A stretch of DNA of 64,000 nucleotides from Vibrio europaeus (GTDB lineage Bacteria; Pseudomonadota; Gammaproteobacteria; Enterobacterales; Vibrionaceae). Positions 1 to 8,170 of the stretch are shown here, piece after piece. Position 1 is the first letter of the stretch; each line of letters starts with the position of its first letter. The translations under genes were made by a program, and so were the position numbers. Under the pieces are notes generated by a model. The model made no database searches, had not been told where the DNA came from, and worked only from the letters and a program-made list of their open reading frames with translations. The stretch lies in the NCBI RefSeq assembly GCF_001695575.1, contig NZ_LUAX01000007.1:372001-436000 (forward strand), written 5' to 3'.

Positions 1-1774
1 TACGTCTGTCGTAAGGCGCCGTTACTGATTCAGTGTTGATGTTTTCCTTGATCATGCTTTCGGCAAGAAACTCGCCATTAATGATCGGTCCTGCCGTCCA
101 GTTTTTGTTCAAGAAACTTTCTACTTCGTGCTCAAACGGCTTTGCTTCACTTTCAATATCAACGTTGACGCCAAGCGAGTTTTTACGCTCAGGGAACACG
201 TCAGTTGGCAGTGGAATACTGGCGTTATTCAGCGTTTCAAATGCGTTAAGCATATCAACAGGATGCTCGGTTAGCGTCTCAACAGGGCAACGTGCATCGA
301 CCAGTCGATGTACGAAAGAGCTGTTAGCACCGTTTTCTAGTAATCGACGTACCAGGTAAGGAAGCAGGTCTTTATGGCTACCAACTGGCGCATAAATACG
401 AACTGACTGTTGGTAGGCTTCCATCGCGTGGTTGTATAGAGAATCTCCCATACCGTGCAGACGTTGGAACTCAAAATCTTTGTGCTCTGCCATGACCGCA
501 ATTGAAGTCACCGTCTGAGCATTGTGGCTAGCAAACTGTGGGAAAATATTACCGCGAACATTGTCACTAAGTAGGAAGCGCGCACAGGCTAGATAGGCTA
601 CGTCTGTCGCTTCTTTGCGGGTATAAACTGGATAGTTAGTGTAACCCGCTTGTTGTGACCACTTGATTTCACTGTCCCAGTAAGCACCTTTTACAAGGCG
701 AAGTGGAATCAAGTCACCCTGTTCTTTTGCTAGACCATTGATCCAAACTAGAACAGGCAAAGCACGTTTCGAGTAGGCTTGAATCACCAGGCCAAACTTA
801 CCCCAGCCTTTGACAAGTTCGCTGCGATACACTTTCTCAAACAGTTTTAGAGAAAGCTCAAGACGGTCTGCTTCTTCTGCATCAATGGTAATCGCAACAT
901 CAAGCTCAACCGCACGACGAAGTAACTGCTGCAGAGTGTCATAGAGCTCAGTCAGTACGCGCTCTTCATTGGCAACTTCGTAACGTGGATGAAGTGCAGA
1001 TAGCTTGATCGAAACAGATGGCGCAGGGCTAGTATCCAATCCGTAATTATCACGCCCTACGGCTTCAATCGCCATGAGGTAATCTTTAAAGTACTTGTTA
1101 GCGTCAGCGGTTGTTAGTGCCGCTTCACCTAGCATGTCATAAGAATAGGTGAAGCCTTTGTCGCGCATTGGGCGACCATTTTTTTGCGCTTCAGCAATGC
1201 TGCGTCCAAGTACAAATTGGTGCCCCATCACTTTCATCGCCTGGTGCATCGCTTTACGGATCACAGGCTCAGACATTTTGTTCACTAGGCGGTTAACCGC
1301 ACTCGCAGGGCTCTGAGATTCGTTTTCAGAAAGACCAACGACTTTGCCTGTCAACATTAATCCCCATGTCGAGGCATTAACAAACACAGAGTCTGAATTC
1401 TTAAGGTGAGATTTCCAATCCGCAACTGTCAGTTTGTCTCGAATCAGTGCGTCAGCCGTTGCTGAATCTGGGATACGCATCAACGCTTCTGCTAAACACA
1501 TCAGCAAGATACCTTCTTGCGTATCAAGGCTGTATTCAAGCAGTAGCGCATCGATCATCTGAATCGACTTTTTATCCTCTCGTATCGCTTCAATAAGTTG
1601 GGTCGTCTTAGCCGCAATTTGTTCTTTTTCGCCATCGCTTGGCATTGCTAATGGCAACAATTGATTAAGCCATTGTGATTCATCCACCATGTATAGTGGA
1701 GAGATCAACGACCAAAGCTTGTTAAGCGGTTGCTCAACAAACTCAGCATTTAACACGTCAGTCGCTGTAAACAT
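1..1774 (-). CDS. putA: PutA, bifunctional proline dehydrogenase / P5C dehydrogenase (5' part, truncated by window edge)
   Basis: PutA oxidises proline to glutamate via P5C on the inner face of the membrane. Reading the minus strand from ATG at 1774 gives 591 uninterrupted codons to the left edge, covering the FAD-dependent proline dehydrogenase half. Recognisable stretches include the VSIKLSALHPRYE segment, the RLVKGAYWD segment and an FASHN motif. The start has a good SD (GAGGA, 6 nt upstream). The protein begins MFTATDVLNAEF, so it lacks the N-terminal ribbon-helix-helix DNA-binding domain of E. coli PutA; control is therefore probably by the AraC protein encoded just upstream on the same strand. 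The aldehyde dehydrogenase half lies outside the window. Confidence 0.95.
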   Translation of the reverse strand, partial: MFTATDVLNAEFVEQPLNKLWSLISPLYMVDESQWLNQLLPLAMPSDGEKEQIAAKTTQLIEAIREDKKSIQMIDALLLEYSLDTQEGILLMCLAEALMRIPDSATADALIRDKLTVADWKSHLKNSDSVFVNASTWGLMLTGKVVGLSENESQSPASAVNRLVNKMSEPVIRKAMHQAMKVMGHQFVLGRSIAEAQKNGRPMRDKGFTYSYDMLGEAALTTADANKYFKDYLMAIEAVGRDNYGLDTSPAPSVSIKLSALHPRYEVANEERVLTELYDTLQQLLRRAVELDVAITIDAEEADRLELSLKLFEKVYRSELVKGWGKFGLVIQAYSKRALPVLVWINGLAKEQGDLIPLRLVKGAYWDSEIKWSQQAGYTNYPVYTRKEATDVAYLACARFLLSDNVRGNIFPQFASHNAQTVTSIAVMAEHKDFEFQRLHGMGDSLYNHAMEAYQQSVRIYAPVGSHKDLLPYLVRRLLENGANSSFVHRLVDARCPVETLTEHPVDMLNAFETLNNASIPLPTDVFPERKNSLGVNVDIESEAKPFEHEVESFLNKNWTAGPIINGEFLAESMIKENINTESVTAPYDRR

Positions 1775-1793
1775 GCGTTTTCCTCAATCTCAC

Positions 1794-1812
1794 ACCTGAA
1801 ATCAGTTCAGGT
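1794..1812. promoter_or_regulatory. Perfect inverted repeat in the putA leader
   Basis: ACCTGAA-ATCAG-TTCAGGT is a 7-bp perfect inverted repeat, 20 bp upstream of the putA start. It could be a repressor operator or an mRNA hairpin near the ribosome-binding site. No known box was matched to it. Confidence 0.45.
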
Positions 1813-1861
1813 TTCCTACAATGGCTTGCAGTGTATTTTGAGCCCGAGAAGATTACTTGTC

Positions 1862-1890
1862 AAAAACTCCGAGTTTTTTGCTAAAAACTC
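1862..1890. promoter_or_regulatory. Putative AraC-type operator upstream of putA (direct repeats 21 bp apart)
   Basis: AAAAACTC occurs at 1862-1869 and again at 1883-1890, exactly 21 bp (two helical turns) apart, with an inverted copy GAGTTTTT at 1871-1878. Two direct half-sites one or two turns apart are what a dimeric AraC-family activator usually binds. The site lies between the AraC-family gene and putA, about 90 bp before the putA start. Assignment to that regulator is inference. Confidence 0.45.
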
Positions 1891-1961
1891 TGATTATTAA
1901 CAAAACAAATACAGAGTCACATGCAAATAAGCAAAATAATATATGGTTAAAGTTATCTTCT

Positions 1962-2777
1962 TTAACCAAATTGTTTCTTGTACAGAGACGGCGACATGCC
2001 TTGTAGGCGAGAAAAGGTGTGTGTGAAGGCGCTTTGACCAGAGAATCCGGTAAATTCGGCCACTTGACCTAAAGTGAGATGACCCTGCTCTATCAACTGC
2101 TTGGCCATATCAATGCGTTTGCCCAATACGTATTGATGGGGAGTAATGCCCATTTGCTCTTTAAATAGCGAGTGAAACTGGCTCTCTCCAAGGAACACAC
2201 TGCCAGCAAGCTGCGTGACGGAGATTTTTTGACTTAGATGTTGCTCGATATAACGGTCGATCGCCTCTAAATCAAAACGCGAATCGCGCCGAATACTGGC
2301 AAACGCTGACATGTGACGTTGCAACAGTGCAACGACGGTATCATTACAGGCTCGGCTTAGCAGAAGGTCATCTGGGCTAGACTGCATTTCCGCTACTAGC
2401 ATTTGAATCAACTTTTGAATCTGGCTATCGAGCTGAAAGTAGGTATCCTTTTGATTAAGGTCGTTCAGCCTTTGTAACAACAAAGGATCATCGTCTTTAG
2501 GCAACGGCATATTGAGCACTAAAATATCCGATTGCTCCAGTACGCTACCAAAAGCATGCCCCGTCCCAGAAGTCACCACACAGCCCTGGCCGGGCCCGAC
2601 CAAATTACCATAGCCACTGACTTCGAACTCCGCTTTTCCTTTCAGTCCAATGACCACTTGCGTGTAATTATGGTCATGACATTCCATATAAGATGGCAAA
2701 GTGACCAGTTGCGCTGGCAAAGGCGACAAATCTTTGGCATCTGATGGTTTATTTTCTGACTTAAAGGATGAAGACAT
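1962..2777 (-). CDS. AraC-family transcriptional regulator, probable regulator of putA
   Basis: This 271-residue protein has an N-terminal cupin-like sensing domain (residues about 20-110, with the Y-M-E-C-H-D-H segment) and a C-terminal double helix-turn-helix of AraC/XylS type (about 170-271, containing GITPHQYVLGKRIDMAKQL and a final GMSPSLYKKQFG). It sits immediately upstream of putA on the same strand with a 187-bp gap. Vibrio putA, lacking its own DNA-binding domain, is commonly accompanied by an AraC-type activator, so proline-responsive control of putA is the likely job. The SD before ATG 2777 is weak. Confidence 0.85.
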   Translation of the reverse strand: MSSSFKSENKPSDAKDLSPLPAQLVTLPSYMECHDHNYTQVVIGLKGKAEFEVSGYGNLVGPGQGCVVTSGTGHAFGSVLEQSDILVLNMPLPKDDDPLLLQRLNDLNQKDTYFQLDSQIQKLIQMLVAEMQSSPDDLLLSRACNDTVVALLQRHMSAFASIRRDSRFDLEAIDRYIEQHLSQKISVTQLAGSVFLGESQFHSLFKEQMGITPHQYVLGKRIDMAKQLIEQGHLTLGQVAEFTGFSGQSAFTHTFSRLQGMSPSLYKKQFG

Positions 2778-3272
2778 AGCGGGCCACTAGTGTATTTGGT
2801 GGCGGAATGTTCATGGTATACCAAAAGTGATTCAACTCGAAATTCCTATTGATAATTTATCAAATAGGTTGCATTTTGCTCAGCAAGACTCGTTTCTAAC
2901 TCGGTTTCCAGTTGTTGAAAAAATCGCCACTCAGCCTACTGGAAGAATGATCAAGTGCACATAAATTACGGCTTATGTCACTTCTATCCATTTTACCTCT
3001 AATCGATCAAGATTCTTTACTTGCATATTTCTTCAATGCGCCCAAAATGGATTAGGTAATGGATAAGTTTATCTCGATTTATGATAAGCTTAGGTCAGAC
3101 TCTCTAGAAATGGAGAGGAATAAATGGAAGAAATAGACCTTTGCAAGGCACCTTAGCAATGGACTGTCAAAAGTTTGTCTTTTTCCTATTTTAAGGTACA
3201 TATCGATTCGAACATGTACTGGGTTTAAATATTTTACTTTGGTAATTTAAACGTTAATTGTTGCAGGGACTT
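2778..3272. other. Intergenic region, divergent promoters, no gene seen
   Basis: About 495 bp between the divergent AraC gene and the first PEGA gene. It holds an imperfect palindrome at 2844-2867 (CCTATTGATAA / TTATCAAATAGG, one-base bulge) and an inverted repeat GTACAT...ATGTAC around 3196-3221 about 50 bp before the PEGA gene. A 10-codon ORF at 3124-3156 has a good SD, but nothing else supports it. Confidence 0.4.
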
Positions 3273-4370
3273 ATGATCATACGTCGCATCCCAGCGCTTT
3301 TGCTTGCGCTAAGCCCTCTTTGGGTTTCGACTTCGATTTTTGCAGATGAGAATGTACAGGCTGATCCTGTCGCTGAAATCGAGAGTAAATTAGAAAATAA
3401 AGAAGCGGAAATGGGTACTATGGCTACAGAGTTTGACTCTGAAGCTGAACGCCTCCAACAACTTCAGAATGATAAGAGTAAACTTAAGCGTAGCGAGCAA
3501 GAGCTCAACGCTAAGCGTAATCGAACCAAGTCGGCACTGGACAAACAGTATAACCGTCTTTTAGATGATCCAGACATCGACTTAGTTTCTTTCCAGAAGG
3601 CCTATCAGGACGCATGGTCTGAAGTGAAAGAAAACCAGTCTTCACTGCTTGAGAACCAGCAAGCCATCACAGAAAGTGAAATGCGCCTTTCGCAAATTAA
3701 GCAGAAACAGGCTCGACTTAACTCTGAGCTTTCTTACCTGCAAGAGCAAAAAGTGGAAGCACGTGTGAAGCGTATTGCCGCAGAGCTCCGTGAAAGCGAC
3801 GTTCTAGAAACGAGTTTCAAAACGACCTGTTCTTCGACCATGACGTTAGGCGAATGTACTAGCCAAGGCCAATACTTAACTAAGCAGAAAGCGGTGAAAG
3901 CGTTTAAAGCTAAGTTAATGGATCGCTTAACTGAATCGAACTTAGCCAAGCAAAATGCTAAAGGTGTTCAGCTAAACGTCCACGTTCAGGAAAGCCAAAT
4001 CATCCGTTCAGGTTTTGAAGGTAACAATAGTTACTTCACGCAAATGCAGTCTCAACTTCAAGCTCGACCAGAAGCTTCAGCGGCATGTAAGCTGCTCAAT
4101 GTTTCTTCTCGCTACTGCTTGAAAGGCGAGCAAGCAGCAAAAACCAAAAAGAACGATAAGAACTGGGTAAACGTAACCGTTCGTTCTGATCAGTACGACG
4201 ATGCAGTTGTTATCAACGGTATCAATTACGGTAGCACTCCAGTAGAAGTTGTTCTTCCACGTGGCCAGCACCAAGTAACCGTCTCGAAAAGTGGGTACGA
4301 AACCTACAACCGCGAAATCAGTGTGAATGCGAATGACACGGTTTGGGTTAAGCTACGTCCGAGTGGATAA
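3273..4370 (+). CDS. Secreted coiled-coil protein with C-terminal PEGA domain
   Basis: A 365-residue protein with a signal peptide (MIIRRIPALLLALSPLWVS...FA), a long charged coiled-coil region (about 25-165), a cysteine-containing middle domain and a C-terminal PEGA domain (about 300-362) with the NYGSTPVEVVLPRGQHQV signature. PEGA domains are found in surface and periplasmic proteins and are thought to help interaction with the envelope. The ATG at 3273 is preferred over an upstream TTG at 3258 because AGGGA lies 5 nt before it and the signal peptide starts there. It is a clear paralogue of the next gene but lacks that gene's SUMF1-like domain. The function is unknown. Confidence 0.75.
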   Translation: MIIRRIPALLLALSPLWVSTSIFADENVQADPVAEIESKLENKEAEMGTMATEFDSEAERLQQLQNDKSKLKRSEQELNAKRNRTKSALDKQYNRLLDDPDIDLVSFQKAYQDAWSEVKENQSSLLENQQAITESEMRLSQIKQKQARLNSELSYLQEQKVEARVKRIAAELRESDVLETSFKTTCSSTMTLGECTSQGQYLTKQKAVKAFKAKLMDRLTESNLAKQNAKGVQLNVHVQESQIIRSGFEGNNSYFTQMQSQLQARPEASAACKLLNVSSRYCLKGEQAAKTKKNDKNWVNVTVRSDQYDDAVVINGINYGSTPVEVVLPRGQHQVTVSKSGYETYNREISVNANDTVWVKLRPSG

Positions 4371-4406
4371 CGCTTGAAATTCATGCTGAATTCACAAGAT
4401 TGAGCT

Positions 4407-4464
4407 AAAAACGCCATTTTGATCCTAAGTTATTAAAGGATAACTTAAGACAAAGTGGCGTTTT
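4407..4464 (+). terminator. Long hairpin terminator-like element between the PEGA paralogues
   Basis: AAAACGCCA pairs with TGGCGTTTT, and inside it CCTAAGTTAT pairs with ATAACTTAAG with few mismatches, giving a long stem ending in TTTTCGTTT. It probably ends or attenuates the first PEGA transcript. Confidence 0.65.
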
Positions 4465-4512
4465 CGTTTAAAATAAGCCAATTAATCAATAATTAGATGT
4501 AGAAGAAAGACA

Positions 4513-6333
4513 ATGCGCCCAGGTTTACCAGCCCTTTTGTTAGCATTATCTCCGTGTTTGCTTCTCTCTCCTGTGGTAGCAGAAGAAGCGCCGAAGACAT
4601 TGGTTCAGATTGATGACCAACTCTTCACCACACACGATGAGTTAAAAGCTGCGCTAGAAGCGAAAGAACAGCAGCAAGCGCTGCTAGATAGCAAGAAATC
4701 AGAATTGGACTCTCTTGAACAAAAGGCCAAGTCTTTGGATGATGCGTTCTCTGACGCGAAAAGTAAGCTAGAGAATGCTTACCAACGCATGATTGACGAT
4801 CCAAACATTGATCTTGCTGCATCACAAAAAGCTTACCAAGATGCGTGGTCAGCGGTTAAACAGAACCAAAAAGCACGCTTGTCGACTGAGCAAGAGTTGG
4901 TAGAAATACGTAATGTCTTTGCAACTCGCCAAGCTGAGCTTGAAGCCATTGAACAAAAAATCGCGAGTTTAGACGAAGACAAGATTCGTGCGAGAGTTGA
5001 GCAGCTAAGGGCTGAGCTGAAACAACCGCAGCAGATTTCCGTTAGCTTTACTAACCGATGCCAACCTTCGCTTACGCTGTCGCAATGTGACCAGCAGACT
5101 AAAGAGCTTGCTCTGCAAAAAGCCGTCAAACAGTTCAGAGCTGAAATTGCCGAACAAACCAGCGAAAGTGGTCTGGTTAAGCGCAATATCAATGACACAT
5201 CTCTTAATATCCATGTGATTAAACACGTGACTAAGCAAGCCGGTTTCTACGATGGTGTCCGTTATCGCACGATTATGGATGTAGAATTGGAATCACGCCC
5301 TAAAGCGAGAGCAGCATGTGACTTAATACAGGTTGGTACTCAGTACTGTTTCGCACCTGGCGCGTCACGAGAACTGCAAGCCGACCAAGAAATGGCATGG
5401 GTAACACTTGCGGTACGTTCTAATCAGTTCAACGACAGTGTTTATATCGATGGCGTTTCCTACGGTAGTACACCCGTTGAAATTATGCTGCCTATCGGTC
5501 TTCACGACATTACCGTACAAAAAGAAGGCTACAAAGCATTTTCCCAGCAAGTATCAGTGAAGTCAGACACTGCCATTCGAGCGGTTTTAAAAGAAAAGTC
5601 AAACCCACTTCGAGCGGGCAGTAAATTTGCTGACGGTATGGCAAACGATGGTCAAGCACCTGAAATGATTGCTATTTTACAAGGAAAATACTTCACAGGT
5701 GAAAATGCCTCAAAACAAGTATTCCTTGATCATGCTTTCGGCATTGGCGCGACTCCGGTTACGGTGAGTCAATTTGCTACCTTTGTTGAGCACACCAATT
5801 ACCAAACGGATGCAGAGCTTAAAAACACCTGCACTGCACTTGTGAATGGTGAAGTTACTCCCGTATCTAAAGCAAGCTGGCGTGATCCTGGCTTTAAGCA
5901 GTATCCGAACTCGCCAGTGGTTTGTGTCAGCCAAAACGATGCGAAGTCGTATGCAAATTGGCTACGCAAACAAACAGGCTCGGCTTATCGTCTACCTACA
6001 GAAGAAGAATGGGAAGTCGCCGCTCGCGCCGGAAGCCAGGATAAATATTGGTGGGGCGACGCATTCATCTCCGGTGAAGCCAATACCGGTTGGAGTGGTA
6101 CTCCGTGGTCTAATACGAGCACATCGCCAGTCAGTGCCTTTAAGCCAAACCAATTAGGTCTTTACGATGTAGTGGGCAACGTTTGGCAATGGACAAGCAG
6201 CCCTAAAGGTATCGCAAAAGGTGGCGCTTGGAATTTCTCCCCTGAAATGGCGGCTTCTGATAAGCAATTGTTCTTATCCACCTTTGAAGCAGCAAACTAT
6301 CTCGGTTTCCGCGTCGTCCGAGACATCAACTAA
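4513..6333 (+). CDS. Secreted coiled-coil/PEGA protein fused to a SUMF1 (FGE-sulfatase)-like domain
   Basis: A 606-residue protein with a signal peptide (MRPGLPALLLALSP...VVA), a coiled coil (about 30-165), the same middle domain and PEGA module as its upstream neighbour (YGSTPVEIMLPIGLHDI, about 300-355), then a SUMF1/EgtB/PvdO-type domain (about 370-606) with YRLPTEEEWEVAAR and VGNVWQWT. The segment that carries the catalytic cysteines in true formylglycine-generating enzymes reads GGAWNFSPEM here, with no cysteine. A formylglycine-generating activity is therefore unlikely; a binding or structural role fits better. The ATG follows an AGAAGAAAGA purine-rich SD. Function and substrate are unknown. 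Confidence 0.75.
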   Translation: MRPGLPALLLALSPCLLLSPVVAEEAPKTLVQIDDQLFTTHDELKAALEAKEQQQALLDSKKSELDSLEQKAKSLDDAFSDAKSKLENAYQRMIDDPNIDLAASQKAYQDAWSAVKQNQKARLSTEQELVEIRNVFATRQAELEAIEQKIASLDEDKIRARVEQLRAELKQPQQISVSFTNRCQPSLTLSQCDQQTKELALQKAVKQFRAEIAEQTSESGLVKRNINDTSLNIHVIKHVTKQAGFYDGVRYRTIMDVELESRPKARAACDLIQVGTQYCFAPGASRELQADQEMAWVTLAVRSNQFNDSVYIDGVSYGSTPVEIMLPIGLHDITVQKEGYKAFSQQVSVKSDTAIRAVLKEKSNPLRAGSKFADGMANDGQAPEMIAILQGKYFTGENASKQVFLDHAFGIGATPVTVSQFATFVEHTNYQTDAELKNTCTALVNGEVTPVSKASWRDPGFKQYPNSPVVCVSQNDAKSYANWLRKQTGSAYRLPTEEEWEVAARAGSQDKYWWGDAFISGEANTGWSGTPWSNTSTSPVSAFKPNQLGLYDVVGNVWQWTSSPKGIAKGGAWNFSPEMAASDKQLFLSTFEAANYLGFRVVRDIN

Positions 6334-6343
6334 CCAGTCTAAA

Positions 6344-6359
6344 GGGGGGATTTCCCCCC
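6344..6359. promoter_or_regulatory. VqmA-binding box upstream of vqmR, also shaped like an intrinsic terminator
   Basis: GGGGGGATTTCCCCCC is the palindrome that VqmA bound to the autoinducer DPO recognises at the vqmR promoter in V. cholerae (established knowledge, from memory). Here it sits 22 bp before a TATGAT -10 hexamer (6382-6387), whose -35 position reads CTTTTT, so the promoter should need an activator. With flanking AAA and TTTTTT the same bases form a perfect terminator hairpin 11 bp after the upstream stop codon, so it may do both jobs. Confidence 0.85.
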
Positions 6360-6393
6360 TTTTTTATTACTATCAAAGAGATATGATAACTAA

Positions 6394-6534
6394 CGAGTCA
6401 GGTTGTATTACCTAACTCAGTATCTATTGATACGTCTATACTCAGTGACCCACTGAGTTCATAGAACCTCTTCTACACGTCGACAAGATTATTTCTTGTG
6501 TTTGCCAGTCATCGTATGATGCCTGGCATTTTTT
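6394..6534 (+). ncRNA. vqmR: VqmR small regulatory RNA
   Basis: Position and structure match the Hfq-dependent quorum-sensing sRNA VqmR, which lies directly upstream of vqmA. A VqmA box and -10 place the start near 6394. A hairpin of TGCCAG/CTGGCA followed by six T's (6503-6534) ends it, for a length of about 141 nt, close to the roughly 140 nt of V. cholerae VqmR. A perfect stem ACTCAGTG-ACC-CACTGAGT (6440-6458) forms an internal hairpin. In V. cholerae VqmR represses vpsT and other mRNAs by base pairing. The exact 5' end is inferred from the -10. Confidence 0.8.
6503..6534 (+). terminator. Rho-independent terminator of vqmR
   Basis: TGCCAG and CTGGCA form the base of a hairpin with a partly paired interior (ATC/GAT), followed directly by TTTTTT. 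Confidence 0.75.
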
Positions 6535-6597
6535 ATCGTACAGAATATTTAAATCTGATATGATATTCGTTCTGTTTTATAAGATTTATATTGATAA

Positions 6598-7311
6598 GTG
6601 AACGAACAACAAGCCTCTCTATTCAATCAACTCCCCGGCTATTGGGGCTGTAAAGACCTCAATTCTGTTTTTGTTTACGCCAACGATGCCTACGCTAAGC
6701 TTATCGGCTTTACTCAGTCGAGCCAGTGTATTGGGCTTTCGGATAACCAAATGCCAAGCCCAACCTCCCGTTGCGCTGCTGATTTCGTACGCCAAGACCG
6801 ATATGTCATAGAGAACAAGGCCCAGCTTAAGATCTTAGATATCCACCCCTACCCTGATGGTAGTTGGCGTGCGCACATCTTTACTAAAACTCCTTGGCTA
6901 GACGACAGTGGGCAGGTACAAGGCACCATATTTTATGGCCAAGAGTTGTCGAACACAGCGATTTTAGAAGTTAGCCACTGGATATGTCGGGCAACTGGGC
7001 TCACATCAAATGAAACGTTAGCGGGTGATACCCCACCAACCAGTACCTTGAGCAGTAATTTGACCTCTAGAGAATCTGAAGCACTGTTTCTATTGTTGTA
7101 TGGTAAAAAGCCTAGCTACATCGCTAAAATAATGAAGATCTCGATCAAAACATTAGAAAGCTACGTCGTTAGGCTTAGGCACAAATTTGGCGCTCACTCT
7201 AAGGCTCATCTGATCGATCTAGCACTTGAGCAAGGCTACGGGTCTTACATCCCAGAAACCTTGTTAAAAACTCAGATTTCCGTTGCTCTTAATGCAGAAA
7301 ACGCCGCGTAA
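6598..7311 (+). CDS. vqmA: VqmA, DPO-sensing PAS/LuxR-type quorum-sensing regulator
   Basis: A 237-residue protein with an N-terminal PAS domain (about 10-120: NQLPGYWGCK, LDIHPYPDGSWRAHIFTKTPW) and a C-terminal LuxR-type HTH (about 165-225: LTSRESEALFLLLYGKKPSYIAKI, KTLESYVVRLRHKFGAHSK). VqmA is the cytoplasmic receptor of 3,5-dimethylpyrazin-2-ol and activates vqmR. An in-frame TAA lies immediately before the GTG at 6598, so this is the earliest possible start; no good SD is visible. The preceding VqmA box and sRNA and the convergent pdxH support the assignment. Its last codons lie within the shared terminator hairpin. Confidence 0.88.
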   Translation: MNEQQASLFNQLPGYWGCKDLNSVFVYANDAYAKLIGFTQSSQCIGLSDNQMPSPTSRCAADFVRQDRYVIENKAQLKILDIHPYPDGSWRAHIFTKTPWLDDSGQVQGTIFYGQELSNTAILEVSHWICRATGLTSNETLAGDTPPTSTLSSNLTSRESEALFLLLYGKKPSYIAKIMKISIKTLESYVVRLRHKFGAHSKAHLIDLALEQGYGSYIPETLLKTQISVALNAENAA

Positions 7312-7322
7312 TGCGGCGTTTT
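7299..7322. terminator. Bidirectional terminator between vqmA and pdxH
   Basis: AAACGCCGC-GTAAT-GCGGCGTTT is a strong GC-rich hairpin with T-runs on both strands. The vqmA TAA (7309-7311) falls in its loop, so the last three sense codons form one arm. Confidence 0.85.
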
Positions 7323-7324
7323 GA

Positions 7325-7960
7325 TTATGGAGCAAGGCGATCAATATGCCACGCTTCATGATCTTTGGAGAACAAGAAGCGATCATGAAGTCGATGCTCG
7401 CCTCCTTGCCAGAACTCGATGCTTTCTGGCCTAATACGATAGCCTCCCCAGAAACTTGGTACCGGTATTTCACCTGCTTCAAACTTCTTTTTAAGCTCTA
7501 GGAACTTACCTTCTAAAACCCCACGTGCTGAAATGCGACTGCTTTGTTTACTGGCAATCGCTGCAAGCTGACTGGATTTAGGTCTTGAAGAGAAATACTT
7601 CATATTTTCGACGGCACTGAGTTTTTCCGCGACTCCAGTAATATGGACCTGTCTTTCCAACGGGTGCCAAGGGAAATGTAAGCTCACCTTAGCATTGTGC
7701 TCGATTTGTTGCGCCTTACGACTACCTAAGTTGGTATAGAATATAAATCCTTGCTCATCGACGTTTTTTAGCAAGACGATTCGTTGGAAAGGCTGACCTG
7801 TTTCATCCACCGTTGCCACTGTCATTGCTGTTGGATCTGTTAGCTTGGCATCAATCGCTTGCTTCAGCCATAAATTGAACTGAGCAACTGGGTCTGACAA
7901 CAAATCTTTTCTTCGCAAACCACCTTTTGTGTATTCGCGACGAATATCATCAAGTTCCAT
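7325..7960 (-). CDS. pdxH: Pyridoxamine 5'-phosphate oxidase
   Basis: PdxH uses FMN and oxygen to convert PNP/PMP to pyridoxal 5'-phosphate in the cytoplasm. The 211-residue length is typical. Visible family features are the RREYTKGGLRRKDL start, the FMN-binding RIVLLKNVDEQGFIFYTN region, SLHFPWHPLERQV, and the C-terminal FWQGGEHRLHDR and WHIDRLAP signatures. ATG 7960 has a strong SD (GAGGAGA). It is convergent with vqmA, an order I recall from V. cholerae chromosome II. PLP made here would serve the tryptophanase in this window, among many other enzymes. Confidence 0.97.
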   Translation of the reverse strand: MELDDIRREYTKGGLRRKDLLSDPVAQFNLWLKQAIDAKLTDPTAMTVATVDETGQPFQRIVLLKNVDEQGFIFYTNLGSRKAQQIEHNAKVSLHFPWHPLERQVHITGVAEKLSAVENMKYFSSRPKSSQLAAIASKQSSRISARGVLEGKFLELKKKFEAGEIPVPSFWGGYRIRPESIEFWQGGEHRLHDRFLFSKDHEAWHIDRLAP

Positions 7961-8170
7961 CTTTTCTCCTCGGCGAAATTTTTTTTCGATTGTGCGCTCT
8001 TAATGATAAGAACTCAAGCCCAAGGCTACGGATAACGCTACACTCTATAAAAACCATCGATTAAATCTAAGTTAACTATTTTACTAGAATAAATATGACA
8101 GCAAATCCTTAACATTTCGGGTCATGAGTAATAAAATCAATAGAATATCTCTATATAATAAGGACTACCC

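Noticed and set aside
33..359. Plus-strand open frame at the left edge
   Set aside because: It is antisense to putA, whose minus-strand reading gives an unmistakable proline dehydrogenase sequence.
2844..2867. Palindrome CCTATTGATAA/TTATCAAATAGG considered as a Fur box
   Set aside because: The spacing is 13 rather than 15 for the core and there is a bulge; kept only as an unassigned palindrome.
3124..3156. 10-codon ORF with a good SD (MEEIDLCKAP)
   Set aside because: Too short, with no attenuator-like structure or regulated gene directly attached; likely chance.
3196..3221. GTACAT...ATGTAC inverted repeat considered as a quorum-sensing box
   Set aside because: Short arms and a 12-nt spacer; no match to a known box that I can support.
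6341..6366. First read as only an intrinsic terminator
   Set aside because: The exact G6-ATTT-C6 sequence, with an sRNA-like unit and a VqmA gene following, identifies it as a VqmA box as well.
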